DNA of 64,000 nucleotides from CAYQNU01 sp964419055. GTDB lineage: Bacteria > Bacteroidota > Bacteroidia > Flavobacteriales_D > Parvicellaceae. Of the stretch, positions 42,109-51,547 are shown piece by piece (positions within the stretch are counted from its first letter, which is position 1; each line of letters starts with the position of its first letter). The position numbers were made by a program, and so were the translations under genes. The stretch spans positions 124,001-188,000 of the forward strand of contig CAYQNU010000003.1 in the NCBI GenBank assembly GCA_964419055.1, read 5' to 3'. The notes under the pieces are model-generated. The model was not told where the DNA came from. It was given only the letters and a program-made list of their open reading frames with translations, and made no database searches.

Positions 42109-43289
42109 TAACTAGCTGAATTTGCTGTTTTTAATTGTGAAGTTTCATCACCTTCATTAAGATGTTGACTCACGTTAAGTATAATTCCAATTGCAATACA
42201 GATAAAAAGAATAGAAGTTCCTCCCATACTTATTAATGGCAAGGGTTGACCCGTTACAGGAATTAAATTAACACCAACAGCCATATTTATAAGAGCTTGA
42301 ATAATTAATAAAAAACTAAGGCCAAATACCAAATGACTTCCAAACAAACTTTCAGATTTGGTCATAATACGCAATGATCTAAAAAAGAAAATAAGGTATA
42401 ATACCAACAAGGGTATGGCACCTAACAACCAACCTAATTCTTCTACTACAGCAGAAAAAATAAAATCGGACTGTGCGGAGTACAAATCATTTTTAACATT
42501 TCCTCTCCCAATACGTTTTCCAATAATCCCTGCAGATCCTACCGCCATTTTTGCCTTGTGCGCCTGATAGTTGTCATTTTTTGATTCAGGGTCGTCAATG
42601 TCCGCTTGAGTAGAGGTGATGAAAGAGGTTACCCTTTTTTCCCATGTTTTTGCCCTAGGTAAAAAACCTGGAATGACATTGCTTAGTAATATTAACAAAG
42701 CGAAGACACCAATGGCACCACCAACTACCGCCAACAGATGTTTGATCAACGCTCCACCAACAAAGAGCATGGTAAAACAAACTGCTGCCAACATAAATGC
42801 TGTACTAAAATTAGCAGGTAAGATAAGTCCACAAATAGCGGCAATAGGGATTAAAATAGGCAAAAGGCCCTCTTTAAAATTAGTGATTTTGTCTTTGTTC
42901 AATGCCAACATCCGAGCTACATAAATGATCAATACCACCTTAGCTAAATCTGAAGGTTGAAAACCCATAATCCAACGTTGAGCCGAATTAATGTTTTTAC
43001 CAAAAGCCAAGGTTACTAAAAGTAAAGGGATGACCAACCACAAACCCACTTGCGATAAGCGCGAAAAGTATTTAAATTTAAAGTGTTGTAAATACACCAT
43101 AATAACAATACCTATTATAAGGAAAAAAACGTGCTTTATCCAAAAAGGCGCAGCATTACCATCGGCCAAGCGATAGGCCATATTGCTACTAGCACTCAAC
43201 GCCATAACAGCCGAAAATAAACTGAGTAAAATTACTACAGCCCAAATTCCTTTGTCACCTTTAAGATATTTCTCTAATATTTCTTGCAC
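42108..43289 (-). CDS. ftsW: Septal peptidoglycan polymerase FtsW (SEDS family)
   Basis: 393 residues with about ten membrane helices. SEDS motifs are visible: RWIMGFQPSDLAKVVLIIYVAR in part (FQPSDLAKV), HKAKMAVGSAGIIGKRIGRG, DFIFSAVVEELG with the catalytic-type Asp/Glu region, and PVTGQPLPLISMGGTSIL. SEDS proteins polymerise glycan from lipid II together with a class B PBP, here the ftsI product. Its position between murG and the MurD-like genes is the expected dcw order. Distinction from RodA rests on the operon context. Confidence 0.93.
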   Translation of the reverse strand: MQEILEKYLKGDKGIWAVVILLSLFSAVMALSASSNMAYRLADGNAAPFWIKHVFFLIIGIVIMVYLQHFKFKYFSRLSQVGLWLVIPLLLVTLAFGKNINSAQRWIMGFQPSDLAKVVLIIYVARMLALNKDKITNFKEGLLPILIPIAAICGLILPANFSTAFMLAAVCFTMLFVGGALIKHLLAVVGGAIGVFALLILLSNVIPGFLPRAKTWEKRVTSFITSTQADIDDPESKNDNYQAHKAKMAVGSAGIIGKRIGRGNVKNDLYSAQSDFIFSAVVEELGWLLGAIPLLVLYLIFFFRSLRIMTKSESLFGSHLVFGLSFLLIIQALINMAVGVNLIPVTGQPLPLISMGGTSILFICIAIGIILNVSQHLNEGDETSQLKTANSAS

Positions 43290-43320
43290 GTTTTGTTTTA
43301 ACCTTTAGTAGGTAATACTG

Positions 43321-43830
43321 TTATTTAATCTTATTGACCAATTCTTTAAAATGATCACCTCTTTGTCTAAAATCTGAATAAAAATCGAAACTTGAACAAG
43401 CAGGCGAAAACAATACTACATCTTCATTGCTTGCCCATTCGGCAGCTAGCGTAACCGCTTCATCCAATGTATTTTTATGAGCATAGGTGTCTACCAGATT
43501 AGCAAACGAATATTTAATTTTGGTTTCGTAATTACCAAAACAAATAATTTGTTTCACTTTATATTTCACCAATTTATTAAAAACGCTGTAATCATGTTCT
43601 ACCTCCGAAGAACCAACAATCCAAATGATGGGTTTCTCCATAAGTTCAAGCGAATAATAAGTTGAGTCTAAATCGGTGGCCTTAGAGTCGTTTATCCACT
43701 CTACCCCATTTTTTGTAGCTACAGTTTCCAATCTATGTTCAATGTTCGAAAAAAGGCTCATGCTTTTTTTACGGGCATTCAATAATTGGTCTTTTAGACT
43801 TTGGTTTTGTATTACTTTCTTATTTTCCAT
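43321..43830 (-). CDS. Stand-alone MurD C-terminal domain paralogue
   Basis: 169 residues that align along their length with the C-terminal (third) domain of the MurD encoded 34 bases upstream: NIEHRLETVATKNGVEWINDSKATD against NVEHRLEFVASVHGIEFINDSKATN (in parts), IIWIVG against TIWIVG, and SPACSSFDFYSDFRQRGDHFK against SPACASFDLFENYEDRGQQFK. The UDP-binding first domain and the ATPase second domain are absent. The GGVDKGND loop of MurD is replaced by GSSEVEHD, while HR, DSKAT, SPAC and RG are kept. The frame is intact, with its own ATG and close spacing to both neighbours, so it looks like a functional gene rather than debris. Ligase activity alone is impossible; a regulatory, scaffolding or D-Glu/UDP-MurNAc-Ala binding role is open. 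Confidence 0.85.
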   Translation of the reverse strand: MENKKVIQNQSLKDQLLNARKKSMSLFSNIEHRLETVATKNGVEWINDSKATDLDSTYYSLELMEKPIIWIVGSSEVEHDYSVFNKLVKYKVKQIICFGNYETKIKYSFANLVDTYAHKNTLDEAVTLAAEWASNEDVVLFSPACSSFDFYSDFRQRGDHFKELVNKIK

Positions 43831-43864
43831 ATTCTAATAAATCGTTTTTCTGTAAAAGGGTTTA

Positions 43865-45271
43865 TTATAAAGCTCTCACAGCCTTTTTAAACTGCTGCCC
43901 TCTGTCCTCATAATTTTCAAATAAATCAAAACTTGCACAAGCTGGAGATAATAACACACCGTATCCTTTTTTGGCCAAACGGTAGCTTAATCCAACCGCC
44001 TCAGTGGCTGATTTAGCATCCCAAATATTTTCTACTATGTGACCAAAAGCTGCGTGGATTTTTTCGTTATCCAAACCTAATGCAACTATTCCCACGACTT
44101 TTTGTTTAACCAAACCTTCTAGCATTGTGTAGTCATTCCCTTTGTCTACACCGCCCACTATCCAAATAGTTGGTTTGTCCATACTTTCCAATGCATACCA
44201 AGTTGAGTTTACATTGGTTGCTTTTGAGTCATTGATAAACTCAATACCGTGCACTGAAGCAACGAACTCCAAACGGTGTTCTACATTTTGAAAATCAGAA
44301 AGACTCTCTCTGATGATTTCTTTTCTAATTTCTAATACTCTTGAAGCTATCCCAGCTGCCATTGAGTTGTAGGCATTGTGTTTGCCTTGTTGTGCTAATT
44401 CGTGAATTGACATGTTAAATTGTTGGTTGTTAGTGTTAAATTGTATTTGTTTGTTTGTTTGTTGTTGAAAGCTCTCACCTTCGTTATTGTTGTTGTTGTT
44501 GTTGTTTTCTACATTTTCTTCAGTAATCCAAGCTCCTTCTGTAAGTATCTGTTGTTGAGAGAAAGCATACATTTTAGCTTGAATATTTTTTGTTTTTAAT
44601 AGATTAGTAATGAGTTCGTCATCAGCATTGTAGATAAAGACATCTGCTGGTGTTTGATTTTGAGCTATGCGAAATTTACTATAAGCATATTTCATTAAAT
44701 CATATTCGTAGCGATCTAAGTGGTCGGGTGTGATGTTGAGTAATAAGGCAATATCAGCTCTAAATTGAAACATATCATCCAATTGAAAACTGCTTAATTC
44801 TAAAACATAATAGTCAAAATTGCATTCGGCCACTTGTTTAGCAAAACTAAACCCTACATTTCCGGCTAAACCAACATTCAAACCTGCTTTGGTAAGAATG
44901 TGATGAATCATTAATGTGGTAGTGGTTTTACCATTACTTCCAGTTATACAAATTGTTTTTGCTTGAGTATATCTACCGGCAAATTCAATTTCTGATATAA
45001 CAGGAATTTTAGCCTCCTTTAATTTTACAATTAACGGTGCTTTATTAGGTATCCCTGGACTTTTAATCACTTCCGATGCTGACATAATCAACTCTTCATT
45101 ATGACTACCCTCCTCCCAATCTATTCCATACTGTGAAAGAACTTCTTTGTGATTTTCTTTGATTTTCCCTTTATCAGAAAGCCAAACTTGAAAACCCTTT
45201 TTCTGAGCCAATATAGCCGCCCCAACTCCACTTTCACCAGCACCCAATATGGCTATAAGCTTCTTTTCCAT
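43865..45271 (-). CDS. murD: UDP-N-acetylmuramoyl-L-alanine--D-glutamate ligase
   Basis: 468 residues from ATG 45271; an upstream in-frame ATG at 45334 would extend into mraY and is rejected because MEKKLIAILGAGESG is the conserved N terminus. It shows the ATP site CITGSNGKTTTTLMI, LNITPDHLDRY, and the C-terminal VEHRLEFVAS, INDSKATN, WIVGGVDKGND and SPACASFDLFENYEDRG. It adds D-Glu to UDP-MurNAc-L-Ala. An unusual insertion of about 35 residues in the central domain is Asn/Gln-rich, with eight Asn in a row encoded by a GTT/AAC microsatellite. A paralogue of its last domain follows. Confidence 0.95.
   Translation of the reverse strand: MEKKLIAILGAGESGVGAAILAQKKGFQVWLSDKGKIKENHKEVLSQYGIDWEEGSHNEELIMSASEVIKSPGIPNKAPLIVKLKEAKIPVISEIEFAGRYTQAKTICITGSNGKTTTTLMIHHILTKAGLNVGLAGNVGFSFAKQVAECNFDYYVLELSSFQLDDMFQFRADIALLLNITPDHLDRYEYDLMKYAYSKFRIAQNQTPADVFIYNADDELITNLLKTKNIQAKMYAFSQQQILTEGAWITEENVENNNNNNNNEGESFQQQTNKQIQFNTNNQQFNMSIHELAQQGKHNAYNSMAAGIASRVLEIRKEIIRESLSDFQNVEHRLEFVASVHGIEFINDSKATNVNSTWYALESMDKPTIWIVGGVDKGNDYTMLEGLVKQKVVGIVALGLDNEKIHAAFGHIVENIWDAKSATEAVGLSYRLAKKGYGVLLSPACASFDLFENYEDRGQQFKKAVRAL
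44438..44506. repeat. Trinucleotide and tetranucleotide microsatellites inside murD
   Basis: At about 44483-44506 the plus strand has a run of GTT units, read in murD as AAC codons (eight Asn). A second run of TTGT units lies at about 44445-44465 and encodes Gln/Asn/Thr/Lys residues. Both lie in a low-complexity insertion. Confidence 0.8.
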
Positions 45272-45276
45272 ACCAA

Positions 45277-46581
45277 CTATCTCAATTTTAATGTTACAAT
45301 TGATAAAACCGCCAATATGATTCCAATAATCCAAAAACGCGCTACGATTTTGGCCTCATGAACTCCCTTCTTCTGATAATGATGATGTAAAGGAGCCATA
45401 AGAAAAATCCTACGTCCCTCTCCATATTTCTTTTTAGTGTATTTGAAATACCCAACTTGAATCATTACCGAAACATTTTCTATTAAAAAGACCCCACAAA
45501 ATATAGGAATCAACAATTCTTTTCTTACCGCTATTGCAAAAACAGCTATGATTCCACCCAAAGCTAAACTTCCAGTATCGCCCATAAATACTTTGGCAGG
45601 ATAAGAGTTGTACCATAAAAACCCAATACAAGCACCTATGAAAGCTGAAATAAAAATTACCAACTCTCCGGCATTGGGTATGTACATTATGTTGAGATAA
45701 TCAGCAAAAATGGCATTACCCGACAAGTAGGCAAAAATGGCCAAAGTAGTTCCGATAATAGCTGAGGTACCCGTAGCCAAACCATCTAAACCATCGGTAA
45801 TATTGGCACCATTTGAAACTGCCGTAACAATGATGATTACCATAGGTATAAATATCAACCAAGTGTAATCTTTCCAGCTATCTGGCAATAACCAAGTGTA
45901 ATCAAACTCATTGTTTTTAATAAATGGAATGGTGGTGGTGGTGGCCTTGTGTTCTTCCCAATAGTAATACTTACCTGAAGACTCCATTTTCACATCAATC
46001 AATTCGGTTTCGTTGGCCAATTGAACAGTATAGCTTTTCTCTTCACCATTTTCAACCGCTGTTTCGGTAACATTCATGGATTGAAATTCATTTAAATAAA
46101 CTTTGTCTTTTACCACAACATCATTGCTGAAGTATAAAAGAGAGCCAACAATAATTCCTACACCAACTTGACCTACCACTTTGAATTTTCCGGCCAAACC
46201 TTTTTTATTCTTTTTGAAAACTTTAATGTAATCATCTAAAAAACCAATAAGACCAAGCCAAATGGTGGCTATAATCATGGTAATGGTGTAGATATTATCT
46301 AATTTGGCGAATAATAAAGTTGGAATCAAAATAGCAGCCAGGATGATTAATCCTCCCATAGTTGGAGTACCTGCTTTTTCATTTTGACCTGTTAAACCTA
46401 AATCTCTGATGGTCTCACCCACTTGTTTGCGTTGCAACATTCGGATTAACTTACCACCAAAAACCATGGAGATTAAAAGCGATACAATGATGGCCATACC
46501 CGCTCTAAAGGATATGTATTGAAACAGTCCCGAACCTGGAACATTCATTTCTCTTAAATATTCGAATAAGTGATATAGCAT
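45277..46581 (-). CDS. mraY: Phospho-N-acetylmuramoyl-pentapeptide transferase
   Basis: 434 residues, polytopic. Diagnostic MraY segments are GTPTMGGLIILAA, FLDDYIKVFKKNKKGLAGKFK in part (the DDxxK motif), NGANITDGLDGLATG, FMGDTGSLALGG and the histidine cluster MAPLHHHYQKKG. It moves phospho-MurNAc-pentapeptide to undecaprenyl phosphate, giving lipid I. Between helices at about residues 143-230 it carries a soluble insertion (VYLNEFQSMNVTETAVENGE onward) absent from E. coli MraY (360 residues) but usual in Bacteroidota. The ATG overlaps the murE stop (TAATG). Confidence 0.96.
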   Translation of the reverse strand: MLYHLFEYLREMNVPGSGLFQYISFRAGMAIIVSLLISMVFGGKLIRMLQRKQVGETIRDLGLTGQNEKAGTPTMGGLIILAAILIPTLLFAKLDNIYTITMIIATIWLGLIGFLDDYIKVFKKNKKGLAGKFKVVGQVGVGIIVGSLLYFSNDVVVKDKVYLNEFQSMNVTETAVENGEEKSYTVQLANETELIDVKMESSGKYYYWEEHKATTTTIPFIKNNEFDYTWLLPDSWKDYTWLIFIPMVIIIVTAVSNGANITDGLDGLATGTSAIIGTTLAIFAYLSGNAIFADYLNIMYIPNAGELVIFISAFIGACIGFLWYNSYPAKVFMGDTGSLALGGIIAVFAIAVRKELLIPIFCGVFLIENVSVMIQVGYFKYTKKKYGEGRRIFLMAPLHHHYQKKGVHEAKIVARFWIIGIILAVLSIVTLKLR

Positions 46582-48047
46582 TATTTCTCTAGGTTTTTAA
46601 AGGTTTCAGTTACTATTTCATAATCATCAAAAGGAAAGGTTTCTCCATTTATTTCTTGATAGGTTTCATGACCCTTTCCTGCTATTAATACTATATCTCC
46701 CTTGTGTGCCAATGAACAAGCTGTCATAATTGCTTCTTTTCGATTGGTGATGGCCAAGGTTTTTTTGAAATCTTGAGGGGGTACACCCACTCTCATTTCT
46801 TCTATTATGGTTTCGGGATTTTCGTTACGTGGATTGTCGGATGTTAAGATTACCTTATCCGATAAACGGGTGGCAATAGCCGCCATTTTAGGTCTTTTTT
46901 CCTTGTCCCTATTACCTCCGCATCCTACAATGGTAATGACCATTTCGTTACCCGTTCTAAAACTTTTAATCGTTTCTAACACATTCTCCAAAGCATCTGG
47001 TGTGTGTGCGTAATCTACAATTGCCGTTATACCTGTTTCGCTCACAAATTGTTGAAAGCGTCCTTGAGGAGCAGACAGATTAGACAGAGCAGCCAATACT
47101 TCCAACTTGTCTTTGCCTAACAACACCGCAACACCATAAGCAACCGTAGCGTTGTAAGCATTAAAATCACCAATAAGCTTTAGAAACAGTTCTTTTTTAT
47201 CCATTTCTAAGTGTAAGCCATCAAAGCGATTTTCAATTATTTTTGTTTTAAAATCGGCCATTGTTTTGATACCGTAAGTAAACACTTTTGCTTTCGTGTT
47301 TTGAACCATTACAGTTCCGTGCGTTTGATCAGCATTGGTCAATGCAAAGGATCCTTCTGGAAGTTGATCAAAAAAACCTTTTTTAGCTAAAATATAATTA
47401 TCAAAAGTTTTGTGATAATCTAAATGGTCGTGCGTGATATTGGTAAATACACCTCCAGCAAAAGTTACCCCATGTATTCTGTTTTGATGCACAGCATGTG
47501 AACTTACTTCCATAAAACAATATTCACATCCTTTGGCCACCATTCTATGCAATAAATGATTTAAATCCAAAGCATTAGGAGTAGTGTGGGTTGACACGAC
47601 CACTTCATTATGAATTTTATTGACCACAGTTGATAACAAGCCTACTTTAAATCCGAATAATTTAAATAAATCGTATAAAAGAGTGACCGATGTGGTTTTA
47701 CCATTGGTACCTGTAACGCCTACTAATTTTAATTTTTCGGAAGGATGATCGTAGAAATTGGCTGCAACGATTCCTAAAGCTTTAGATGAATCCTTAACCA
47801 AAACATAAGTAGCTTTACTATCAATGGTGGAGGGCATTTGTTCGCAAATAATAGCATTTGCTCCTAATTCTATGGCTTTATTAATGTAATCGTGTCCATC
47901 AGACAGGGTGCCTTTTGTAGCAACGAACAACGTAAACTTAGTCACTTTACGTGAGTCATAGGCAATGTGTTCAATAGCACAATTCGTAGACCCAATGATG
48001 TCTTCGATGCGCACTCCGTATATGATATCTTTTAGCAACTTCATCAT
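46581..48047 (-). CDS. murE: UDP-MurNAc-tripeptide ligase (meso-diaminopimelate adding)
   Basis: 488 residues. Mur ligase motifs: YDSRKV, VTGTNGKTTSVTLLYDLF, NITHDHLDYHKTF and VDYAHTPDALENVL. The DNPR motif (TSDNPRNENP, about residue 406) selects meso-diaminopimelate rather than lysine, so the organism should have an A1-gamma type peptidoglycan stem. It adds the third stem residue. The last bases overlap the mraY start. ATG 48047 begins MMKLLKDII; the second ATG is an equal alternative. Confidence 0.95.
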   Translation of the reverse strand: MMKLLKDIIYGVRIEDIIGSTNCAIEHIAYDSRKVTKFTLFVATKGTLSDGHDYINKAIELGANAIICEQMPSTIDSKATYVLVKDSSKALGIVAANFYDHPSEKLKLVGVTGTNGKTTSVTLLYDLFKLFGFKVGLLSTVVNKIHNEVVVSTHTTPNALDLNHLLHRMVAKGCEYCFMEVSSHAVHQNRIHGVTFAGGVFTNITHDHLDYHKTFDNYILAKKGFFDQLPEGSFALTNADQTHGTVMVQNTKAKVFTYGIKTMADFKTKIIENRFDGLHLEMDKKELFLKLIGDFNAYNATVAYGVAVLLGKDKLEVLAALSNLSAPQGRFQQFVSETGITAIVDYAHTPDALENVLETIKSFRTGNEMVITIVGCGGNRDKEKRPKMAAIATRLSDKVILTSDNPRNENPETIIEEMRVGVPPQDFKKTLAITNRKEAIMTACSLAHKGDIVLIAGKGHETYQEINGETFPFDDYEIVTETFKNLEK

Positions 48048-48057
48048 TCGTACTTTT

Positions 48058-50148
48058 CTATGATAATATCAATGTTATTGTTTGTCCTTTTTTTATAGCC
48101 GAGCCCCCCATTATGGATTGTGATTTTACTACGCCACTACCCTTAACTTTCACAACCAAACCATGTACTTCTAATAAATAAATGGCATCTATCAACCCCA
48201 TTCCCACCACATTGGGCACCAATTTATTGTTGAAATTGTTATCTTTTAATTCCACTTTATTGCCAGTAGTGGTAGCCGAAACATAGTTGGAAGATTGTTC
48301 AACAAAATTGAATTTGTAAGGCACTTTCATTTCGTCATACACTCTTGTAAGTTCATATCTACTACCGTTTTTAGCTGGTGGAAATGTAGATGATGCGATT
48401 AGAGCCTCATTATCTTCTCTTTTGCCTTGCAAACCAGTGGCATAAATTTTATCCGCAATTTCTTTAAATACCGTTCCTGAAACCACTGCACCATAGATAC
48501 TATTGGTGGGACCTTGCACCACCACAATACAAGAATATTTTGGCTTATCAGCAGGGAAATAACCACAAAAAGAAGCTTGATGTTTGTCGGTATAACCACC
48601 TGCACTAGCGATACGTGCTGTACCGGTTTTACCCGCTATTGAAAAACCTCTTGCTTTAATGTTTTTAGCTGTTCCGTTGAGTACAACGCCTTCCAACATC
48701 AATTTTAAATCGGCTAAAGTGGTTGGTTTACACACTTGAGGATTGATGACAATGGGTTCAAATGATTCAATAACTTTAGCACCTTGTCGTATTTCTTTTA
48801 CAAATTGCGGTTTAAGCATTACCCCATTATTCGCTACTGAATTGTAAAAAGTTAAAATCTGTAGAGGTGTCATTTGCACTTCATAGCCAATTGACATCCA
48901 AGGCAAGGATATTTTTGAAAAAGTAGGATCACTTGCTTCTTTAATTACGGGCTTTCCTTCTCCTAAAATGGGAATATCCAACATTTTATGTAATCCAATC
49001 GCCTTTAGTCCATCGATATATTCTTGTGGATTGAGTTTGTAATTGTCATAAATCAATTTTGAAATTACGTTAGACGATTTTTCAAATGCATCTTTTACAG
49101 TTCCCTTTCCATAAGGGTGGTGATCATTCAAGGTTTTGCCAAAATAGGTATATTGACCCACCATATTCACACTGTCGGTGATTCTTACTTTTTGACCATC
49201 TAAAGCAACCATCAAAGAGGCCAGTTTAAATGTCGAACCGGGTTCAGTAGACATGCCAATGGCCATATTTTGAGATTCATAATAATTACCATCTTCGGCA
49301 TCACGCTCCAAATTGGTAATTGCCTTAATATAGCCCGTTTCTACTTCCATTACCACTGCGCAACCACGAGCGGCATTTTGCTCCACTAGTTGCTTATACA
49401 AAGCTGAGTGAGCCACATCTTGCAAATTGATATCTATTGAGGTATAAATATCTTGACCAGGAATTGCTTCCTCTGACAAGTCACTTTCGATTGGTTTCCA
49501 AAGTCCCCCACCTATTTTCTCCATCAATAATTTACCATCTTGCCCCTCAAGATAAGCATTATAAGCTCCTTCTAAACCAACTTTCAACTTACCCTCGTCT
49601 TTTACATATCCAATAGTTCGTTGAGCTAATTTGCCATAAGGATTGGTTCGTAAAGTAGATTCCAAGACAATTAGACCCCCTTCATATTTACCTAAATTAT
49701 AGATTGGAAACCCTTTTAATTTATTCAATTGATCATTGCGTACTTTACTTTGAATAAGAAAATATTGATTATTTTTGGTTTTGGCTTGACGTAAGTCTGA
49801 TTCCCACTGTTGGGCAGTTTTAGTTTCAAATAAATAAGCTAAGCTATCAGCTAAGGCACGCACATTTTGGTCAAAAACTTCAGGATCAACGGTTTTTAAA
49901 TCCATTCGAATTTCATAACGTGGAACAGACAAGGCCAAGGTAGTTTTTTGCTCATTGTCAGCATAGATATTACCTCTTGGCGCTTCTACTTTTTCCATTT
50001 TTAATGTAGACGACTCCACTTCTTCTGTTAAATCTCCACCGTGAACCCACTGAAGTGTTAATATACGAACAAGCACAGCGATGGCAAAAATTGCCATTCC
50101 GATATAAATCAGATATACGCGTACTATTTGTTCTTTATTAACTCCCAT
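48058..50148 (-). CDS. ftsI: Division-specific class B penicillin-binding protein (FtsI/PBP3) with PASTA domain
   Basis: 696 residues from ATG 50148 (MGVNKEQIVRVYL); ATG 50193 would overlap ftsL by 22 bases and is less likely. One N-terminal membrane helix (LIYIGMAIFAIAVLVRILTL) is followed by a dimerisation domain and a transpeptidase domain with SxxK (PGSTFKLAS, about residue 306), SxN (KSSNVISK) and KTG (IAGKTGTAR). A single PASTA domain ends the protein (VPNVVGMGLIDAIYLLEVHGL in parts, KKGQTITLIL). It cross-links septal peptidoglycan with FtsW. A PASTA tail is typical of Bacteroidota FtsI but absent from E. coli FtsI. Confidence 0.95.
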   Translation of the reverse strand: MGVNKEQIVRVYLIYIGMAIFAIAVLVRILTLQWVHGGDLTEEVESSTLKMEKVEAPRGNIYADNEQKTTLALSVPRYEIRMDLKTVDPEVFDQNVRALADSLAYLFETKTAQQWESDLRQAKTKNNQYFLIQSKVRNDQLNKLKGFPIYNLGKYEGGLIVLESTLRTNPYGKLAQRTIGYVKDEGKLKVGLEGAYNAYLEGQDGKLLMEKIGGGLWKPIESDLSEEAIPGQDIYTSIDINLQDVAHSALYKQLVEQNAARGCAVVMEVETGYIKAITNLERDAEDGNYYESQNMAIGMSTEPGSTFKLASLMVALDGQKVRITDSVNMVGQYTYFGKTLNDHHPYGKGTVKDAFEKSSNVISKLIYDNYKLNPQEYIDGLKAIGLHKMLDIPILGEGKPVIKEASDPTFSKISLPWMSIGYEVQMTPLQILTFYNSVANNGVMLKPQFVKEIRQGAKVIESFEPIVINPQVCKPTTLADLKLMLEGVVLNGTAKNIKARGFSIAGKTGTARIASAGGYTDKHQASFCGYFPADKPKYSCIVVVQGPTNSIYGAVVSGTVFKEIADKIYATGLQGKREDNEALIASSTFPPAKNGSRYELTRVYDEMKVPYKFNFVEQSSNYVSATTTGNKVELKDNNFNNKLVPNVVGMGLIDAIYLLEVHGLVVKVKGSGVVKSQSIMGGSAIKKGQTITLILS

Positions 50149-50171
50149 TTTTATTATTCTGTTCTTTTTAC

Positions 50172-50567
50172 TTATTCTTCCGTTTTTACCCAAATTACTC
50201 TAGGTGGATCTTTTGACTCAACCAAGTTCATAACCTGCACACGATCAGCAATTTTACTTTGCAAACTCTCTTTATCAAACACTTCCATCATGGACTGTAG
50301 TTGTGAATACAATTCCTCAGATCGTACTTCTTCTTTTGCTAAACTTCTTAAGGTATTATTGGCATAATAACCATAAGCAACATAAATCAACATCAAGAAG
50401 GCCACATATAGAATAAAGGGTAAGTTCTTTTGAATGACACCATCCATTAAGAAATCACCTGAAACCACATTCTTAAAACTCCTAGCTGACTTTTTCTTGT
50501 CTGATTTTTTTTCAGACTCAGGTTCAGTGAAATTTTCTTCTTGTTCTATTTCGTTTTCGATACTCAT
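50172..50567 (-). CDS. ftsL: FtsL-like division protein
   Basis: 131 residues: a charged cytoplasmic N terminus (to about residue 48), one membrane helix (LPFILYVAFLMLIYVAYGYYA, about 49-69) and a short periplasmic coiled-coil (NNTLRSLAKEEVRSEELYSQL). This is the topology of FtsL, which bridges FtsQ and FtsI/FtsW. Sequence is weakly conserved, as usual for FtsL; the assignment relies on topology and on the position between rsmH and ftsI. Confidence 0.85.
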   Translation of the reverse strand: MSIENEIEQEENFTEPESEKKSDKKKSARSFKNVVSGDFLMDGVIQKNLPFILYVAFLMLIYVAYGYYANNTLRSLAKEEVRSEELYSQLQSMMEVFDKESLQSKIADRVQVMNLVESKDPPRVIWVKTEE

Positions 50568-50623
50568 TCTTATTTTTAAATCCTTTTATCTTATTTATCT
50601 TTATATATTCAATTATTTACATC

Positions 50624-51547
50624 TTATTTATCCGTGAGGCGCTCGGCAATTCTCAATTTGGCACTTCGCGAACGAGGGTTTAATTCCAATTCTTCATCAG
50701 AAGGCACTATAGGCTTTCTATTTACTTCTTTGAAGGGCCGGATAACATTGCCAAAAAAATCTTTTTGCAAATCACCTTGGATATTTCCCGTTTTGATGAA
50801 GTTTTTGACTAATCTATCTTCAAGCGAATGATAGGTTATAAAAACGATTCTCCCTCCTGGTTTTACCGTATCAGCCAATTGATTGAGCAATGCTTTCAAC
50901 ACTTCCATCTCATCATTAACTTCAATTCTCAACGCTTGAAAAATTTTAGCGAAGAATTGACTTGACTTGAGTTTGGGCACCATTCCGGTGAACACATTTT
51001 TCAAATCCTCAATTGTTTTGATCGGAGCTTGATTTCTTCTGTACACAACTCTGTTTGCCAACCCTTTTGAATTATCTAACTCTCCATACAATTTGAAGAT
51101 TTCATACAATTGTGCCTCTTCATAACCATTGAGTACATCCACAGCAGTTTTATTAGCATTGACACACATTCGCATGTCTAAAGGCGCATCAAAACGAAAG
51201 GAGAACCCTCTTTCAGCTGTATCAAACTGGTGTGACGAAACTCCTAAATCAGCCAACACCCCATCAACTGGAAAAAAGCGTTGCATACGGAGGTTATTTT
51301 TGAGAAATGCAAAATTTTGGGGCACAAATACAAAACGATCATCATTGATCAAATTTTGTTGCGCATCCAAATCTTGGTCAAAACTCACTAATTTACCATC
51401 GGCATTTAATCGATTTAAGATTTCTCGTGAATGTCCACCTCCACCAAAGGTTACGTCAACATAAACCCCATTAGTGTGTGTTATCAATCCATCTACTGAA
51501 TCATGTAAAAGAACTGGTATGTGATAATTAATTGTCCCCATCGTCAT
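50624..51547 (-). CDS. rsmH: 16S rRNA (cytosine1402-N4)-methyltransferase
   Basis: 307 residues. MraW/RsmH signatures: YHIPVLLHDSVDGL, YVDVTFGGGGHSREIL (SAM site), DGVLADLGVSSHQFD, RGFSFRFDAPLDMRM, and VFITYHSLEDRLVKNF. It methylates N4 of C1402 in 16S rRNA at the P site. The start could also be ATG 51541 (MGTINYHIP), which reduces overlap with mraZ from 20 to 14 bases. Second gene of the dcw operon. Confidence 0.95.
   Translation of the reverse strand: MTMGTINYHIPVLLHDSVDGLITHTNGVYVDVTFGGGGHSREILNRLNADGKLVSFDQDLDAQQNLINDDRFVFVPQNFAFLKNNLRMQRFFPVDGVLADLGVSSHQFDTAERGFSFRFDAPLDMRMCVNANKTAVDVLNGYEEAQLYEIFKLYGELDNSKGLANRVVYRRNQAPIKTIEDLKNVFTGMVPKLKSSQFFAKIFQALRIEVNDEMEVLKALLNQLADTVKPGGRIVFITYHSLEDRLVKNFIKTGNIQGDLQKDFFGNVIRPFKEVNRKPIVPSDEELELNPRSRSAKLRIAERLTDK

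Noticed and set aside
43321..43830. MurD-like gene as a murD frameshift product
   Set aside because: murD itself is complete including its own C-terminal domain, so this is a second, diverged copy.
50128..50637. Plus-strand open frames in the dcw region
   Set aside because: They are antisense shadows of ftsL, ftsI and rsmH, which are well supported by domain motifs.
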